Source of the DNA: Spinacia oleracea
Lineage: Eukaryota > Streptophyta > Magnoliopsida > Caryophyllales > Amaranthaceae
Direction: 5' to 3'
NCBI RefSeq assembly: GCF_020520425.1
Contig: NC_079487.1
Location: 134,686,385 to 134,750,384 of the forward strand
Length of the DNA: 64,000 bases
Position numbers and translations under genes: made by a program. The notes beneath the pieces were generated by a model. It ran no database searches. It was given only the letters and a program-made list of their open reading frames with translations, and was not told where the DNA came from. Shown here piece after piece: positions 30,119-40,255 of this stretch (position 1 is its first letter; each line of letters begins with the position of its first letter).

Positions 30119-30443
30119 CTCCCTCCGTCCCATAATATAGTGCCCGTTTGACCAAAATCACGGTTATTAAGGTAAAGTATAACATTGATAATAAAAACAA
30201 TAATTATTTGTTCTTTCAAGATAAAGTACATGTTAGTTGGCTTTTATGGAGAGAGAAATTAGAGATTAAAGGTGTGTACATAATAAATAGACCTAAAAAG
30301 GACAAAAATCAAGCACATGGGTTGAATAAAAGTCAAAAAATACAATTTTCAAAGTAAAAATTAATGGTTTAAAATAGAAATAGGCACATCATTTAGGGAC
30401 ACCATTTTAGGAAAACAGGCACTATATTATGGGACGGAGGGAG
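30119..30443. mobile_element. Stowaway-like MITE (copy 2)
   Basis: Same family and almost the same sequence as 17489-17815, with identical ends and TA flanks. Lies about 600 bp upstream of the DUF3537 start, in its probable promoter side. The low divergence suggests recent spread. Confidence 0.93.
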
Positions 30444-30445
30444 TA

Positions 30446-31410
30446 TTCGGGAACTGCGATCGATTCTCGTCTATTGTCTACAGTATTATTATATGGAGTA
30501 TAAATTTTTTGATTATGATTGATCGAAAATCCCGTTTTACGATTTCATACTAATGCAGACAACTTTTCAAATGTGTCTGAAAAAGTTGTCTACAATACTA
30601 TTGCATGGGGCTCTCGATAATGAATGATAATCATGATTCCATACAATAAAGCAAATAATAATGCAAACATTTTTTGAAGTGTCTAAATAAAATGTCACAA
30701 TTCTTAGAGTTGAAGTTGATTGTGACGAGCATGATAACGAGATTTGTTTTATATTCCTATTAGAAGGGAGTTCTAAAGAGATGGTAAGAAGAAAAAGACA
30801 AGAATAAGAGATATTTTAGTGAAATTGAGATAATGTAAGAAATCAGTGATTTTGGATGTAGAAGTACCTCTAATGAAGTCCCTCTTTCGCCTTTCAAAGT
30901 ATATTTCAAAATTGCGCGAATAAAGTCTTGTTATTTTGGACTTTATTTCAGTTCTATTCAATTCAGTTTATTATTTGGTTCAAAATTTATTCAGCTCATG
31001 TCAATTCAACCAAATATATCTCAGAAAATAGAGCCCACATCTTATTTATGCATGACGCCACAAACTAGTAAGTATAACTAATTATACATAAAAAAATAAA
31101 AAATAAATGAACAAAACAAAACAAAAGTCTAGATTTAACCACTTAAAATTTGCAAATAAGCAGTAAGAAAAATACATTCACACGTGCCATATAGTATTAT
31201 ATATGGAATATTTTGCTACCAATTTAGAATTTTAGACCCTTATTTTATTGATTATGTAGTTTGGAATATCTTGACCGCCAAGTATAATATATTTAGGAAA
31301 CTATTAGGATTTATTTTTTCTATTTTGTTATTTAGTAAAATATTAATTACTTGAAATTAATTAAATTTAGGAATCTACTTCAAACTTCTAGAAATTAGGA
31401 AACCAAATTT
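30446..31410. other. AT-rich intergenic, no gene
   Basis: Short frames only, no conserved motif. No element ends are recognised with confidence. Confidence 0.5.
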
Positions 31411-31438
31411 CAAACAGGTTTAGGTCTCTATATAAATA
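31411..31438 (+). promoter_or_regulatory. RING-A core promoter (shared CAAACAGGTTTAGG block and TATA box)
   Basis: CAAACAGGTTTAGG at 31411-31424 followed at once by TATATAAATA at 31429-31438. The same block and TATA sequence precede the paralogues at 34861 and 42734, where they are about 40 bases apart. Confidence 0.65.
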
Positions 31439-31693
31439 CTTCCTCCGTTTCTGAAAGTTCTTTACACTTTGGAATATGTGTCCAAAATATGAAAATTTTG
31501 ACTGTAAATTCTCACTATTATATACATCAAAACGTTACATGTAAGATCTTGTTAGATTGGTTTTGGTATGTATTTTCAGAATATCAACTTTTTATAACGT
31601 TTCTACATACGAAATTTGATATATTAGTAGTTAAATATTGCATTGGAGTTCGTACAAATAGTAACTGTAAAGAACTTTTTGAAACGGAGGTAG
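31439..31693. mobile_element. Stowaway-like MITE between TATA box and start of RING-A
   Basis: Ends CTTCCTCCGTTTC and GAAACGGAGGTAG with TA on both sides. AGTTCTTTACA / GTAAAGAACTT extend the inverted repeat. It lies directly behind the TATA box of the broken RING-H2 gene; the paralogues lack it. Confidence 0.85.
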
Positions 31694-31790
31694 TATGAAC
31701 CAAATAATAAAGTTCCCAGCCAAAATATTCAACGTACAACAACAATAAAATTTTCAATTATATTCCTCCTCTTTTCTCTAACAAATTAAG

Positions 31791-32506
31791 ATGGATGGAG
31801 TTTATGATGATAATGATGTTGAACTAATGAGGGAGAGTTTGTTGCGGGCAAAGTTGCTAAAGGCGAAGGCAACGACAAAGAAGAAAGTCATCAATACGAT
31901 GGGATCGAAGGAAGAGAAGGTGAGCAAGAACTGCACCGAATGCGCTATTTGTTTAGACAAATTCGAGAATCACGAAAACGAAGATGATGACGAACGTAGT
32001 ATGAGTGTTATGAAGCAATGTGGTCACAACTTTCATTGGATTTGCGTAGCTACGTGGTTTGAGAGTCGCAACTTTTCATGTCCTACGTAGACCTGGTTAT
32101 TGGACAGGGTAGTCCAATGGATATAGGGTTAGGGTTAAGTTAATAGGGCTTTTATTGGGCAGGGCTCTTATTGGACAGGGCCTTTATTGGACAGGGTCAT
32201 TATAGGGTCAAACTTATACTACAATTATTTTGAAAATTAAAATAGTAATGATACAAAAAATTACGTGTATAGCTTCGTATTTACTTGTACTTGCACATGG
32301 CTCTTTTGTTTTTCATTTTTCATTCCTCGTTTATTGACCCGCCCACTAATGACCCGCTATTGACCCACGACCCGCTTTTGACCCGCCCATTATCGACCCG
32401 CTAAAAATGACCCTTTCAATACCCGACCCTCTTTTGACCCGCACCGACCCTGACCCGCCCCGCCCGACTACCAGGTCTAGTCCTACGTACTTGTCGTAGG
32501 CCTTGT
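31791..32506 (+). pseudogene. RING-H2 gene A, disrupted by a hAT insertion
   Basis: Intronless frame from ATG 31791, paralogous to the genes at 33166, 34861 and 42734 (shared SKNCTECAICL block). The RING runs C-A-I-C, 22 residues, then QCGHNFHWICVATWFESRN and stops at SCPT, just before the final Cys ligand, because a 392-bp element follows. Beyond the element the coding sequence resumes with TTGTCGTAGG, the ending seen in the paralogues (Cys-Arg-Arg). The flanking GTCCTACG is duplicated. Even without the element a 4-base GTAC excess relative to the paralogues would shift the frame, so at least two lesions are present. An incomplete second zinc site should abolish ligase activity. Confidence 0.87.
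32088..32479. mobile_element. hAT-like element inside RING-A
   Basis: Perfect 10-bp terminal inverted repeats TAGACCTGGT / ACCAGGTCTA and an 8-bp target duplication GTCCTACG (32080-32087, 32480-32487), the hAT signature. The interior has GGGCAGGGCTCTTATTGGAC-type repeats and a TGACCCGC-rich half. No transposase is seen. Confidence 0.92.
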
Positions 32507-32509
32507 GTT

Positions 32510-33165
32510 TAATTGAGTATTATCGATTTCATGCATATACAATGTACGATCGTCATTTTTATGTGATATGTACACAATTGTTAGGAGTTTAGGCCCTTCC
32601 TAGAAGGTAAGTCTCTTCCTAGACATATCCTAGTTTCATTAACAATTAGTTTGTACCAAATTTAATTTGTATTTTGTTCCGGAAGTTTAATAGAATATTG
32701 ATCATAACAATTGTTACGTTTGTTTTTATCGTACGTAATTTTGTATGATTTTCGGTTTGTAATTTAATTTTAATTCATTCATCACTATATTTATTAGCCT
32801 GTTACTTTTTATTTTTGTAACATATATAGGAGTATGCAATCTTAACCGTTATTAAATAAAACAAGTTAGCATGATTGGTTTTTCTATTTTGTTTATTATT
32901 AGGATTAGTACGTACGTTGTTTGTAATTTTATTTAGGAATCCCATAATGTACGTTGATCAATATAATGTGACCCAATTTCAAATAGGGTTAGGTGTTTTC
33001 TTTAACTATATATAGATATTTGATGATAACAAAAAAAATAAAAACACCAAGTAATCATATACTTAATTTATAACAAGCTATTAAGTACTATGAACCAAAG
33101 TTTACAAGTAAAAAATTAATAATTAACTACTTCTTCTTCTTTTCGATCTTTTGGTCACAACTACC
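32510..33165. promoter_or_regulatory. Spacer and promoter of RING-B
   Basis: AT-rich. The motif CAAATAGGGTTAGG at about 32980-32993 and TATATATAGATA at about 33007 correspond to the CAAACAGGTTTAGG and TATA block of the paralogues, in diverged form. Confidence 0.5.
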
Positions 33166-33525
33166 ATGGATGAAGGTAATGATGCTCAAACAAAGAGGGA
33201 GAGGATGGCGGCGAGGGACGAGAGAGTAAAGGAAGTGAGCAAGAATTGCACCGAATGCGCAATTTGCTTGGAGAAATTCGACAACGACAACAACACCAAC
33301 AACAACAACAACAACAACATGATCAACAACAACAACAACAACAACAACAAAGAGGGTGGTGTGTGCAAATGGGTTTTGAAGAGATGTGGTCATAAGTTCC
33401 ATTGGTCTTGCATATATTCTTGGTTTGACAATGAAAATTGCTCTTGTCCAATTTGTCGTAAGGCTATCTATAAGCCGTATTATTCCAACATGAAATTTCT
33501 TGATGAAATTATTGTCGAATCATGA
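33166..33525 (+). CDS. RING-H2 protein B with Asn-rich zinc-loop insertion
   Basis: Intronless, 119 residues. RING-H2 ligands are all present: NCTECAIC, then 39 residues, then CGHKFHWSC, then SCPICRK. The long spacer is largely Asn (two runs of 7 and 8 from AAC repeats), which puts loop 1 at the upper limit usually quoted for RING domains. No membrane segment or signal peptide, so probably a soluble E3 ligase; the role is inferred only from the domain. The first ATG of the frame (33166) is used. It sits in a tandem family with 31791, 34861 and 42734. Confidence 0.85.
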   Translation: MDEGNDAQTKRERMAARDERVKEVSKNCTECAICLEKFDNDNNTNNNNNNNMINNNNNNNNKEGGVCKWVLKRCGHKFHWSCIYSWFDNENCSCPICRKAIYKPYYSNMKFLDEIIVES

Positions 33526-33659
33526 ATATAAGTGGATGTCACGTAGCTTACTTGTTAATTAGTTGTTTTGATAGTTAGTACATGGTTAATTAATTAAGCT
33601 GGGTGTCAGAATGTATATATTAGTATAATCATTAAATTTCTTGATGGAAACCATTATTA

Positions 33660-33870
33660 CATTACAAGAATTTGTATCTTTAACGATAATATAATTACGA
33701 TGGGTTAAAAATTCCGTCGTAAAAACCTTTTGCGACGGGGTTAACAACCTAACAAAGACGGGAACAATCGTCGCAAATGTCTTTTACGACGGGTTAACGA
33801 CGGGATTTTCCATTAACAACAACCCCTTTTTATGACTGTTTTGCGACAGGAAATCCAGATAATGCGTAGT
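33660..33870. mobile_element. Insertion rich in ACGACGG / CGTCGTAAAA motifs
   Basis: Repeated sense and inverted motifs (CCGTCGTAAAA, TTTTGCGACGGGGTTAAC, CGTCGCAAATG, TTTTACGACGGGTTAACG) typical of plant DNA-transposon ends. The corresponding spot in the duplicated unit at 41215-41280 lacks it. Exact borders are unclear. Confidence 0.5.
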
Positions 33871-34667
33871 TAATTAAATTGGGTCTCGAATTTATATATT
33901 ATAATGTTTTTCTCTATATTTTTTCTCGATTTTAAGGCGTGTATATATATTGAAGGAAGAAATACCTTGTGACTTAAGTTTGTAATTTATTATGTTAAAT
34001 TTAATTGACTTACGGGGTAGATTGTTTTCAGCATGTATGGTTTAATTAAGCTCACAAGTCACAACAATTTTTTTATAAAGTGGGTTGTCACGATTTTTGG
34101 ACTTTAAAAAGTGTTTCTGACAAAAATATTTATTTAAATGAGAGGATGAGTAAGTGGGGTATTATTTGCAAGTGGATGAAAGTGACATCTTATTTAAGTG
34201 TAGAAGCATATAAATAAATAAAAAAATCAGACCAGAGAGTATAATTATGCAAGTGGGCTAATAAATGTTGTAAATGGATGAATAAAAAAATCAGAATAAA
34301 GGGTATAATGGTAAACATTGTACTCCAAAAATAGAAGAAAGCATAAGTGTAAATAACTTTGAACGAGTAAAGAAATTTCTGGAACGAATGTAGTATAAGT
34401 CCAAGTGAAACTCAGAGAAATAGAACACACCTAGCATAAAAAAAAATTCGGTATTAACCATTTTGCCAAAACCTCATTCGTAACATTTTAATTTATTAAT
34501 TGCTATAAATATAATGCAATATTTTTTTGACGGGAATATAATTCAATCTTAATCGTTAATTAAGTTAAGTGACATGATAAGAACACGATTCTATATATTG
34601 GTATTTCCTTTTTGTATATAAAAAAGTAAAACTTCCTTAATTGTATGTATTAATATTTATCCAACTT

Positions 34668-34730
34668 CAAACAGGTTTAGGAAACTATCAAATTAATTAA
34701 TAACTTAATAACCTTACTATTATATAAATA
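34668..34730 (+). promoter_or_regulatory. RING-C core promoter
   Basis: CAAACAGGTTTAGG at 34668-34681 and TATATAAATA at 34721-34730, about 130 bases before the ATG. The same pair occurs before RING-D at 42572-42626. Confidence 0.65.
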
Positions 34731-34860
34731 CTGACCAAAGGTGTATAATTATTAACTATCGTGGCATATATTGTCATAACAAAAAGTTGTTCAGTTCTAC
34801 GTACTCTTCAATTCTCTATCTCTCTTAATTTCTGAAATCTGAATCTCAACATAATTAACC

Positions 34861-35313
34861 ATGTCTGGTGGTAATATTGATGAAGGGTTAAGGGTGAGGA
34901 ATGTAAGCATGGTAAAGACGGAGGAGAGAATCATGATAAGGCCGCCGTCGATAACGCAAGACACGCCGCCGTCTGCGGCGGCGATGGAATGGACGCCGAT
35001 TGTAACCGTGCGTACGGAGTGGAAGGAAGTCGCCATGGTAGAGGAGGATTATGACAAGGTAAAACAAGTCAGTAAGAATTGCACCGAATGCGCGATTTGC
35101 TTGGAGAAATTCAACACCACCACCGCCACCACCAACAACAACCATGATCATAGGTGGGTATTGAAGCAATGTGGTCATAAGTTTCACGAGTCTTGTATAA
35201 CTAGTTGGTATAACTATGGGAATTCTTCTTGTCCTACTTGTCGTCGTAGCTTTCTTGATGGAATATTCATTGAATGTAGACGTGTTAAACGGGTTGGTCG
35301 AGTCGGTTTGTAA
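34861..35313 (+). CDS. RING-H2 protein C
   Basis: Intronless, 150 residues. N-terminal half is variable, with a conserved MVKTEERIMIRPPSIT stretch shared with RING-D. The RING is NCTECAIC, 23 residues including NTTTATTNNNHDH, then CGHKFHESC and SCPTCRR: all eight ligands in the H2 order. A basic tail follows (RRVKRVGRVGL). No membrane segment. Probably a soluble E3 ubiquitin ligase by family. Nearly identical to the protein at 42734, from which it differs mainly by the length of the Asn/Thr run and a few substitutions. Confidence 0.87.
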   Translation: MSGGNIDEGLRVRNVSMVKTEERIMIRPPSITQDTPPSAAAMEWTPIVTVRTEWKEVAMVEEDYDKVKQVSKNCTECAICLEKFNTTTATTNNNHDHRWVLKQCGHKFHESCITSWYNYGNSSCPTCRRSFLDGIFIECRRVKRVGRVGL

Positions 35314-35520
35314 CAAAATATTTTATTGTACCGATAATGCGCAATTAATTTGCTACAAGATTTTGGACTTGCAGAAACATAAACTGTTTTTTTTTTTTTT
35401 TAATTGTCAGTTTTAATTTAATAGTTTTTTGTTGTCAGTTTTCGTATATAAGCATCGATACGGGATATACGAAGTAGTAATTAAGGATTTAAGGTAAAGA
35501 CATGATTAAAGTTTACATCG

Positions 35521-35970
35521 GATGGGCGATTTGCTTTAAGAAAGCAGGATAAATCGATCGCATAAATTAAGCCATACACAAATTCTTATTTACAAAGGGG
35601 GTACAATATTGTACACCTGGGTAAAAGTTAACTCAAAATGTTTAAAAGTTAAGCTTGTATAGGTAAAAGTTATCTATTTTATATTGATGAATTTTTTTCA
35701 TTTCAGTAAAAATATATATCTTCAAAACCACTCATAATGTATAAAATTAATCATTTAATCATTTCTATCAACTTTTTTTACTAATATAAAAGTTAATCAA
35801 AACTAGGTTAAAGTTACGAAAAAATATGTAAAAGTCATCTTGATGTACAATAAATTTATTGTGCACCTTGTACGCGCAAGACCTTTTAATTTGTTAAACA
35901 TATATGTAGATGTGGGTCACAAGTTTCATAAGCAATGTATACTTCTCTTGTTCGATTTGTCGTAGGTTTT
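35521..35970 (+). pseudogene. Degenerate RING-H2 relic downstream of RING-C
   Basis: GGGCGATTTGCTTTAAGAAA at about 35524 corresponds to the CAICLEK block of the intact genes. After an inserted element, GGTCACAAGTTTCATAAGCA and TCTTGTTCGATTTGTCGTAGG at 35912-35970 correspond to GHKFHxxC and SCSICRR. Frame and intervening codons are lost. The same relic follows RING-D. Confidence 0.7.
35592..35885. mobile_element. MITE with GTACAATA...TATTGTAC ends (copy 1)
   Basis: Left GGTACAATATTGTACACC and right GGTGCACAATAAATTTATTG-type ends (read on either strand), with AAAAGTTAAC / TAAAAGTTA repeats inside. A related copy in inverted orientation is at about 39522-39830. Absent from the corresponding place downstream of RING-D. 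Confidence 0.6.
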
Positions 35971-36162
35971 TCTCTAATACTTCGTATAATTCGAATTGAA
36001 ATCAAATCAAATGCATGTATTGCTAGCTAGTGTACGTTTAATTATTTTTGATTGTATTCTAAATAATCCTACTGTAGTCTATTGTCGACGCTAAAAATAA
36101 AAGATCTTAGCCGTCTATTTTTATATTGGTTAATCTGATCCACTTAAATTACTTAGAATTAA

Positions 36163-36689
36163 GGCAAATTTGTCAAAAAGGACCTTTTATAACTCAAATT
36201 TTGCGAGAAAGGACCTTATATAATTTTTTTTGTGAAAACACACCTTGAAAGTAATTTTTTTTGCGAGAAAGGACCTAAGAGAAGTTTCCGGCATTGACTG
36301 AGATTTTCCGGCCATTGACTTGCACGTGAGCAGCACGTGTGGCTTACGTTGGCTAAAGACATTGATTTTCCCGAGTCTCGAATTTTCAAACTTGATTTTA
36401 TTTCAATTTTGTTTTTCAACTTTAAGTTTTAAAGCTTAGAATTTTTGAGGAAAATTGGGTGTGATTAGCAAAATAAGTCACACGTGCTTCTCACGTGCAA
36501 GTCAATGGCCGAAAAAGCTCAGTCAATGCCGGAAATTTACTTTTGGTTGTATTTCGCAAAAAAAAAATTACATTAAGGTGTGATTTCACAAAAAAAAAAT
36601 TATATAAGGTCCTTTCTCGCAAAAAATTTTACATTAAGGTGTGATTTCACAAAAAAAAATTATATAAGGTCCTTTTTAACAAATTTGCC
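36163..36689. mobile_element. Mutator-like MITE
   Basis: Inverted ends GGCAAATTTGTCAAAAAGGACC / GGTCCTTTTTAACAAATTTGCC and a 9-bp duplication TAGAATTAA at 36154-36162 and 36690-36698, the Mutator-type signature. The inner half holds repeated AAAAAATTATATAAGGTCC-type units. No transposase. Confidence 0.9.
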
Positions 36690-37066
36690 TAGAATTAATT
36701 TAAATGACAAAAATCACTTAAAGGGTTGTTCGGTTGTTTAAAAATGGAGTAAAATTAATATTTTTTAAAAATTACTAATTCATTTTATTTGCTACTACCT
36801 ACAATTTCGACAACAATAAAAAAAATTAAAAAAAAAAATCTTTCACAACCATCATACATGAAGTTATTTATGAATATAAAAAAAATGTAACCTTCATCTA
36901 CAACCTCCATTGCCGACTTCCATCTATAACCTCCATTGTCAAAGTTATTCTTCAACCTTGTATTTAAACCTCCATTATTAACCTTCATTTACAACCTCCA
37001 TTGTTAACCTTCATCTTCAATATCATCCTACTAGGCTACTACAACCTTTAAGTTCACTCCTATATA

Positions 37067-37323
37067 CTTCCTCCGTTCCTAAATAGTTGCACCGTTTTGA
37101 CTTTCATGTTTGCCAGCATAACTTTGACCATCAATGCTTATAATTATGTATTAGTAAAAATTATAAAAAGTTAATATTTTTAAAATATATATTAAGGTGA
37201 ACCTAATAATACTTTATATAATAATTTTTAATTTTATTTATTAGTAGAAAATTGAGGTCAAAACAAGACAAGTGAATAGTGTCAAAAGTCAAAATGGTGC
37301 AACTATTTAGAAATGGAGGAAGT
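37067..37323. mobile_element. Stowaway-like MITE
   Basis: CTTCCTCCGTTCCTAAATAG / CTATTTAGAAATGGAGGAAG with TA flanks; internal CACCGTTTTGACTT / AAGTCAAAATGGTG pair. 257 bp. Confidence 0.88.
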
Positions 37324-37487
37324 ATACAAATAGGATAAGACAATATTCTATTATACGTGTATGTCGTTGGTATTTACTTAATTTGGGACTTTTACATTTT
37401 GAAATAATTTAATTATGATTTTAATATTTCGGTTGAAAGACTCGCGTAATTAATGAAGATTAACATTTCCGTCGGAGGATTGTTTAA

Positions 37488-38351
37488 GTGGAGCGCTAAA
37501 AGCCGCCCCACATTACTCAAAACCGCCCAACTATTTTACTTTAATATCCTTATATAATGAAACTTTTCTCCCAAATTTTACCCCATCTATTTTGAAGAGA
37601 GAGTATCTTCATCCAAACCACCACCATACACCCATAAAAAAAAATTATTTAAACCAAGCAATTTTATTTGTCAATAAGTACATTAATCAATAAATTAAAA
37701 AAATACTAATTTAATTTTGATTCCACAAACTTATGCATTTTAAGTTGACACCATGGTAGAGACTTATGCATTTTAAGCTCACACCATGGCATAGACTTAT
37801 GCATTTTAAGCTCCTGCCATGGTACGAGCTTAAAATTCATAAGTCTGTACCATGGTACAAGCTTAAGATGCATAAGTCTCTTAATCTTTTCTCCGAAAAA
37901 AATTACATCAAATTCAACAACAAATCAAAACATTAAATAGTATAGACTTATGAGTTTTGAGCTCTGACCATGGTATACACTTATGAAGTTTAAGCTCCTT
38001 CCATGGTACGAGCTTAAACTACATAAGTCTATACCATGGTCGGAGCTCAAAACTCATAAGTCTGTACCATGGTACAGGCTTAAACTTCATAAGTCTGTAC
38101 CATGGTACAAGCTAGAAATGCATAAGTTTCTGAATATTTTTTTCCGAAAAAAAGTCCTCTTGTGAATTTGATGTTCCACCGGTAGTCTCGGCCATGTAAA
38201 AATTATTTCACATTATGTTTAGGGTGGGCGGTAAAAAGGGAAAAGGTAAAGGATAATGGTAAATGCTAAAATAAGGGGGTAAATAAAGAGGGTATATGGG
38301 TAAAATATTAGGGCGATTTTGAGTAATATGGGGCGATAAATAGTAAGCCCC
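37488..38351. mobile_element. Long-TIR element carrying a symmetric CCATGG repeat block
   Basis: Long imperfect inverted ends: GCCGCCCCACATTACTCAAA at the left and, inverted, CGCCCCATATTACTCAAAAT at the right. Flanked by TTGTTTAA at 37480-37487 and 38352-38359. The interior contains two clusters of roughly 33-bp repeats with CCATGG centres. No transposase. hAT-like by the 8-bp duplication, Mutator-like by the long ends. Confidence 0.7.
37727..38130. repeat. Palindromic array of CATAAGTC...CCATGG...GACTTATG units
   Basis: Units of the type GACTTATGCATTTTAAGCTC-x-CCATGG are read forward in the first part of each cluster and inverted in the second part (CCATGGTACAAGCTTAAGATG CATAAGTC). Two clusters, 37727-37880 and 37945-38130. 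The plus-strand frame at 37983-38165 is an 11-residue peptide repeat (HKSVPWYRLKL) that simply follows the DNA period; I do not call it a gene. Confidence 0.85.
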
Positions 38352-38359
38352 TTGTTTAA

Positions 38360-39890
38360 TGAAGATTATGATTCTCTCTTCACCATTTGACCATTTGTCA
38401 GTTGTACGTTGTCTATGTTTACCAAATAAAAAGATCCTTTTTTCTTCAAATAATCTTTATTTTCGAAATAATACTTATGTATATACATACATTATACATT
38501 TACACTGTATTACAGAGTATTAAATAATTCAAATACATTTTTTTTCCTGTATACAAAACGAAAGATTATAACATAATTTTTTATATATGAAGTTATTTTT
38601 TAAATACATATGTTAATTTTTAAGTATGAAATTATTTTTGAAATATGGTTTTCCTCATTTTTGAAGGTCCTTGTACGAAAGTTTAATACGAAATACTACC
38701 AATATTTAATGGAATACTTTTTATTTTGAACAATAGGAAGGTCCTAATATGGTTTTCTTATGTATTTTTTATTTCGTAGTAGTAACTCTTATCTCTTAAG
38801 CAATCTCATATTTATTTTACCCTAATACTTAAGCAATCTCTTAACCATGATTTTCTACGTATAATGTAGCATAAAAAACATATAGGAAATGAGCATATGA
38901 CCATAAACATACTATACCTAAACCACAAGTTCCTAATTGATTCCAGTTGCCCTAATTCTTTTTGACATTCTATACATCCCAAGTCTCATAGTCATTTTAT
39001 TCTTATTCCAGTTGACCAGTTGCCCCCCTAGTCATTCTCCACTAGAAACTAATCATGTATAAATAAATTAAAACTGTCAAACTTATTGCTTAATCTTAAT
39101 CAGTTAGTCATAGTAATACGTATGTTATGTAGGTTTATGTCTTGATTCTTGAGTCTGAGACACAAACAAATATAAGCATGAGAGAAAGGTTCACATGAAG
39201 CTATTTGAGAAACATAAAGACAATAATCAATTTAGATTTGGGGTCCTTTTTAATCCGATGTCCGGTTCCGTGTCTTATTTTGACCCGGTTCAGGATCGGG
39301 CTGGATGTGATAAGCATAAGCATAACTTCAACAAATAATTTTAAAACATCATTTCTTATAGGGGCGGATCTAGCGTAGACGAAGGGTAGACATTTGCATA
39401 CCTTGTTTGGCTGAAGTTAAAATAATTTAGAATCAAATAAACATCACAAAGTTACTACGATCTGATGGTAAGAGTAGTTATGTGGAAAATGTTGGACGCG
39501 GGTTCATTGCATTCAAAAGGTCTTGTGCGCATAAGGTGTACAATAAATTTATTTTACACCAAGATAACTTTTACACATTTTTTTGTAACTTTAACCTAGT
39601 TTTGATTGACTTTTATATTAGTAAAAAAAGTCGATAGATAAACATTTTAAAGATTTAAATGATTAATTTTATACATTATTAGTGATTTTGAAGAAATAAG
39701 TTTTATTAAAATGAAAAAATTTATCATTAAAAAATAGATAACTTTTACATATATAAGCTTAACTTTTAAGCCTTCTGAGTTAACTTTTACTCCGGTGTAC
39801 AATATTTATTGTACAACCCTTGTAAATAAGATTTTGTAGTGTCTGTTTTTTGCTAAATAACTTTGAATGGTTTATGGTCACATGCTCATT
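38360..39890. other. AT-rich intergenic, no gene
   Basis: Contains the second GTACAATA-type MITE (about 39522-39830) and a 45-bp stretch near 38868-38912 that is an inverted copy of the flanks of the element at 39893-40255. No coding frame. Confidence 0.55.
39522..39830. mobile_element. MITE with GTACAATA...TATTGTAC ends (copy 2, inverted)
   Basis: Reverse complement resembles 35592-35885 over most of its length (GTAAAAGTTAACTCAGAAGG, AAAAGTTAAGCTTATATATG). GGTGTACAATAAATTTATTT at the left and GGTGTACAATATTTATTGTA at the right. Confidence 0.6.
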
Positions 39891-39892
39891 TC

Positions 39893-40255
39893 GGCTATGT
39901 TTGGCAAAACTAATTAAAATAGAGCTGAAACTGATAATTTAGCTGAAACTGAAAATGTTGTAGCTGATTTGATAAGATGCTGAAACTAATAAGATACCAG
40001 ATTAGATGGGTTGCTTGGTAGAATTAATAGAGCTAAAATTTATAAAAATAATTGTTTTAAATTAAAAATTAAAGGTTTACATGAAAATTTAAGGACCTTA
40101 AATTGATTACTCAAAGTAACGTATCAATTTAAGTCAATTTCAAGACCTTATATTCTATTTAAGTTGCTTGACAAACCACTTTAATCATTTAAGATGACTT
40201 AAAATTTCAGCACCTTATCATTAAAGACGCCTGAAATGGCTTGCCAAACAGCGCC
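39893..40255. mobile_element. PIF/Harbinger-like MITE
   Basis: Ends GGCTATGTTTGGCAA and TTGCCAAACAGCGCC. TTC on both sides is a 3-bp target duplication, the PIF/Harbinger size. An inverted, uninterrupted copy of the flanking DNA at about 38868-38912 shows the empty site. Confidence 0.75.

Larger units (their letters stand above)
33590..36060 (+). repeat. RING-H2 tandem duplication unit 1
   Basis: From AATTAAGCTGGGTGTCAGAATG through RING-C and its relic to TTTTTGATTGTATTCT this segment is repeated in the same orientation at about 41150-43725. Each unit carries an intact RING-H2 gene followed by a degenerate one. Differences include the insertion at 33660-33870 and the element at about 35592-35885, both in this unit only. 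Confidence 0.8.

Noticed and set aside
33151-33165. Upstream extension of RING-B starting at 33151
   Set aside because: The extension starts at TTG, not ATG; the first ATG in the frame is 33166.
37983-38165. 11-residue repeat peptide containing KSVPWYxLKLH
   Set aside because: It mirrors the roughly 33-bp DNA repeat inside a transposon, with no leader or conservation evidence.
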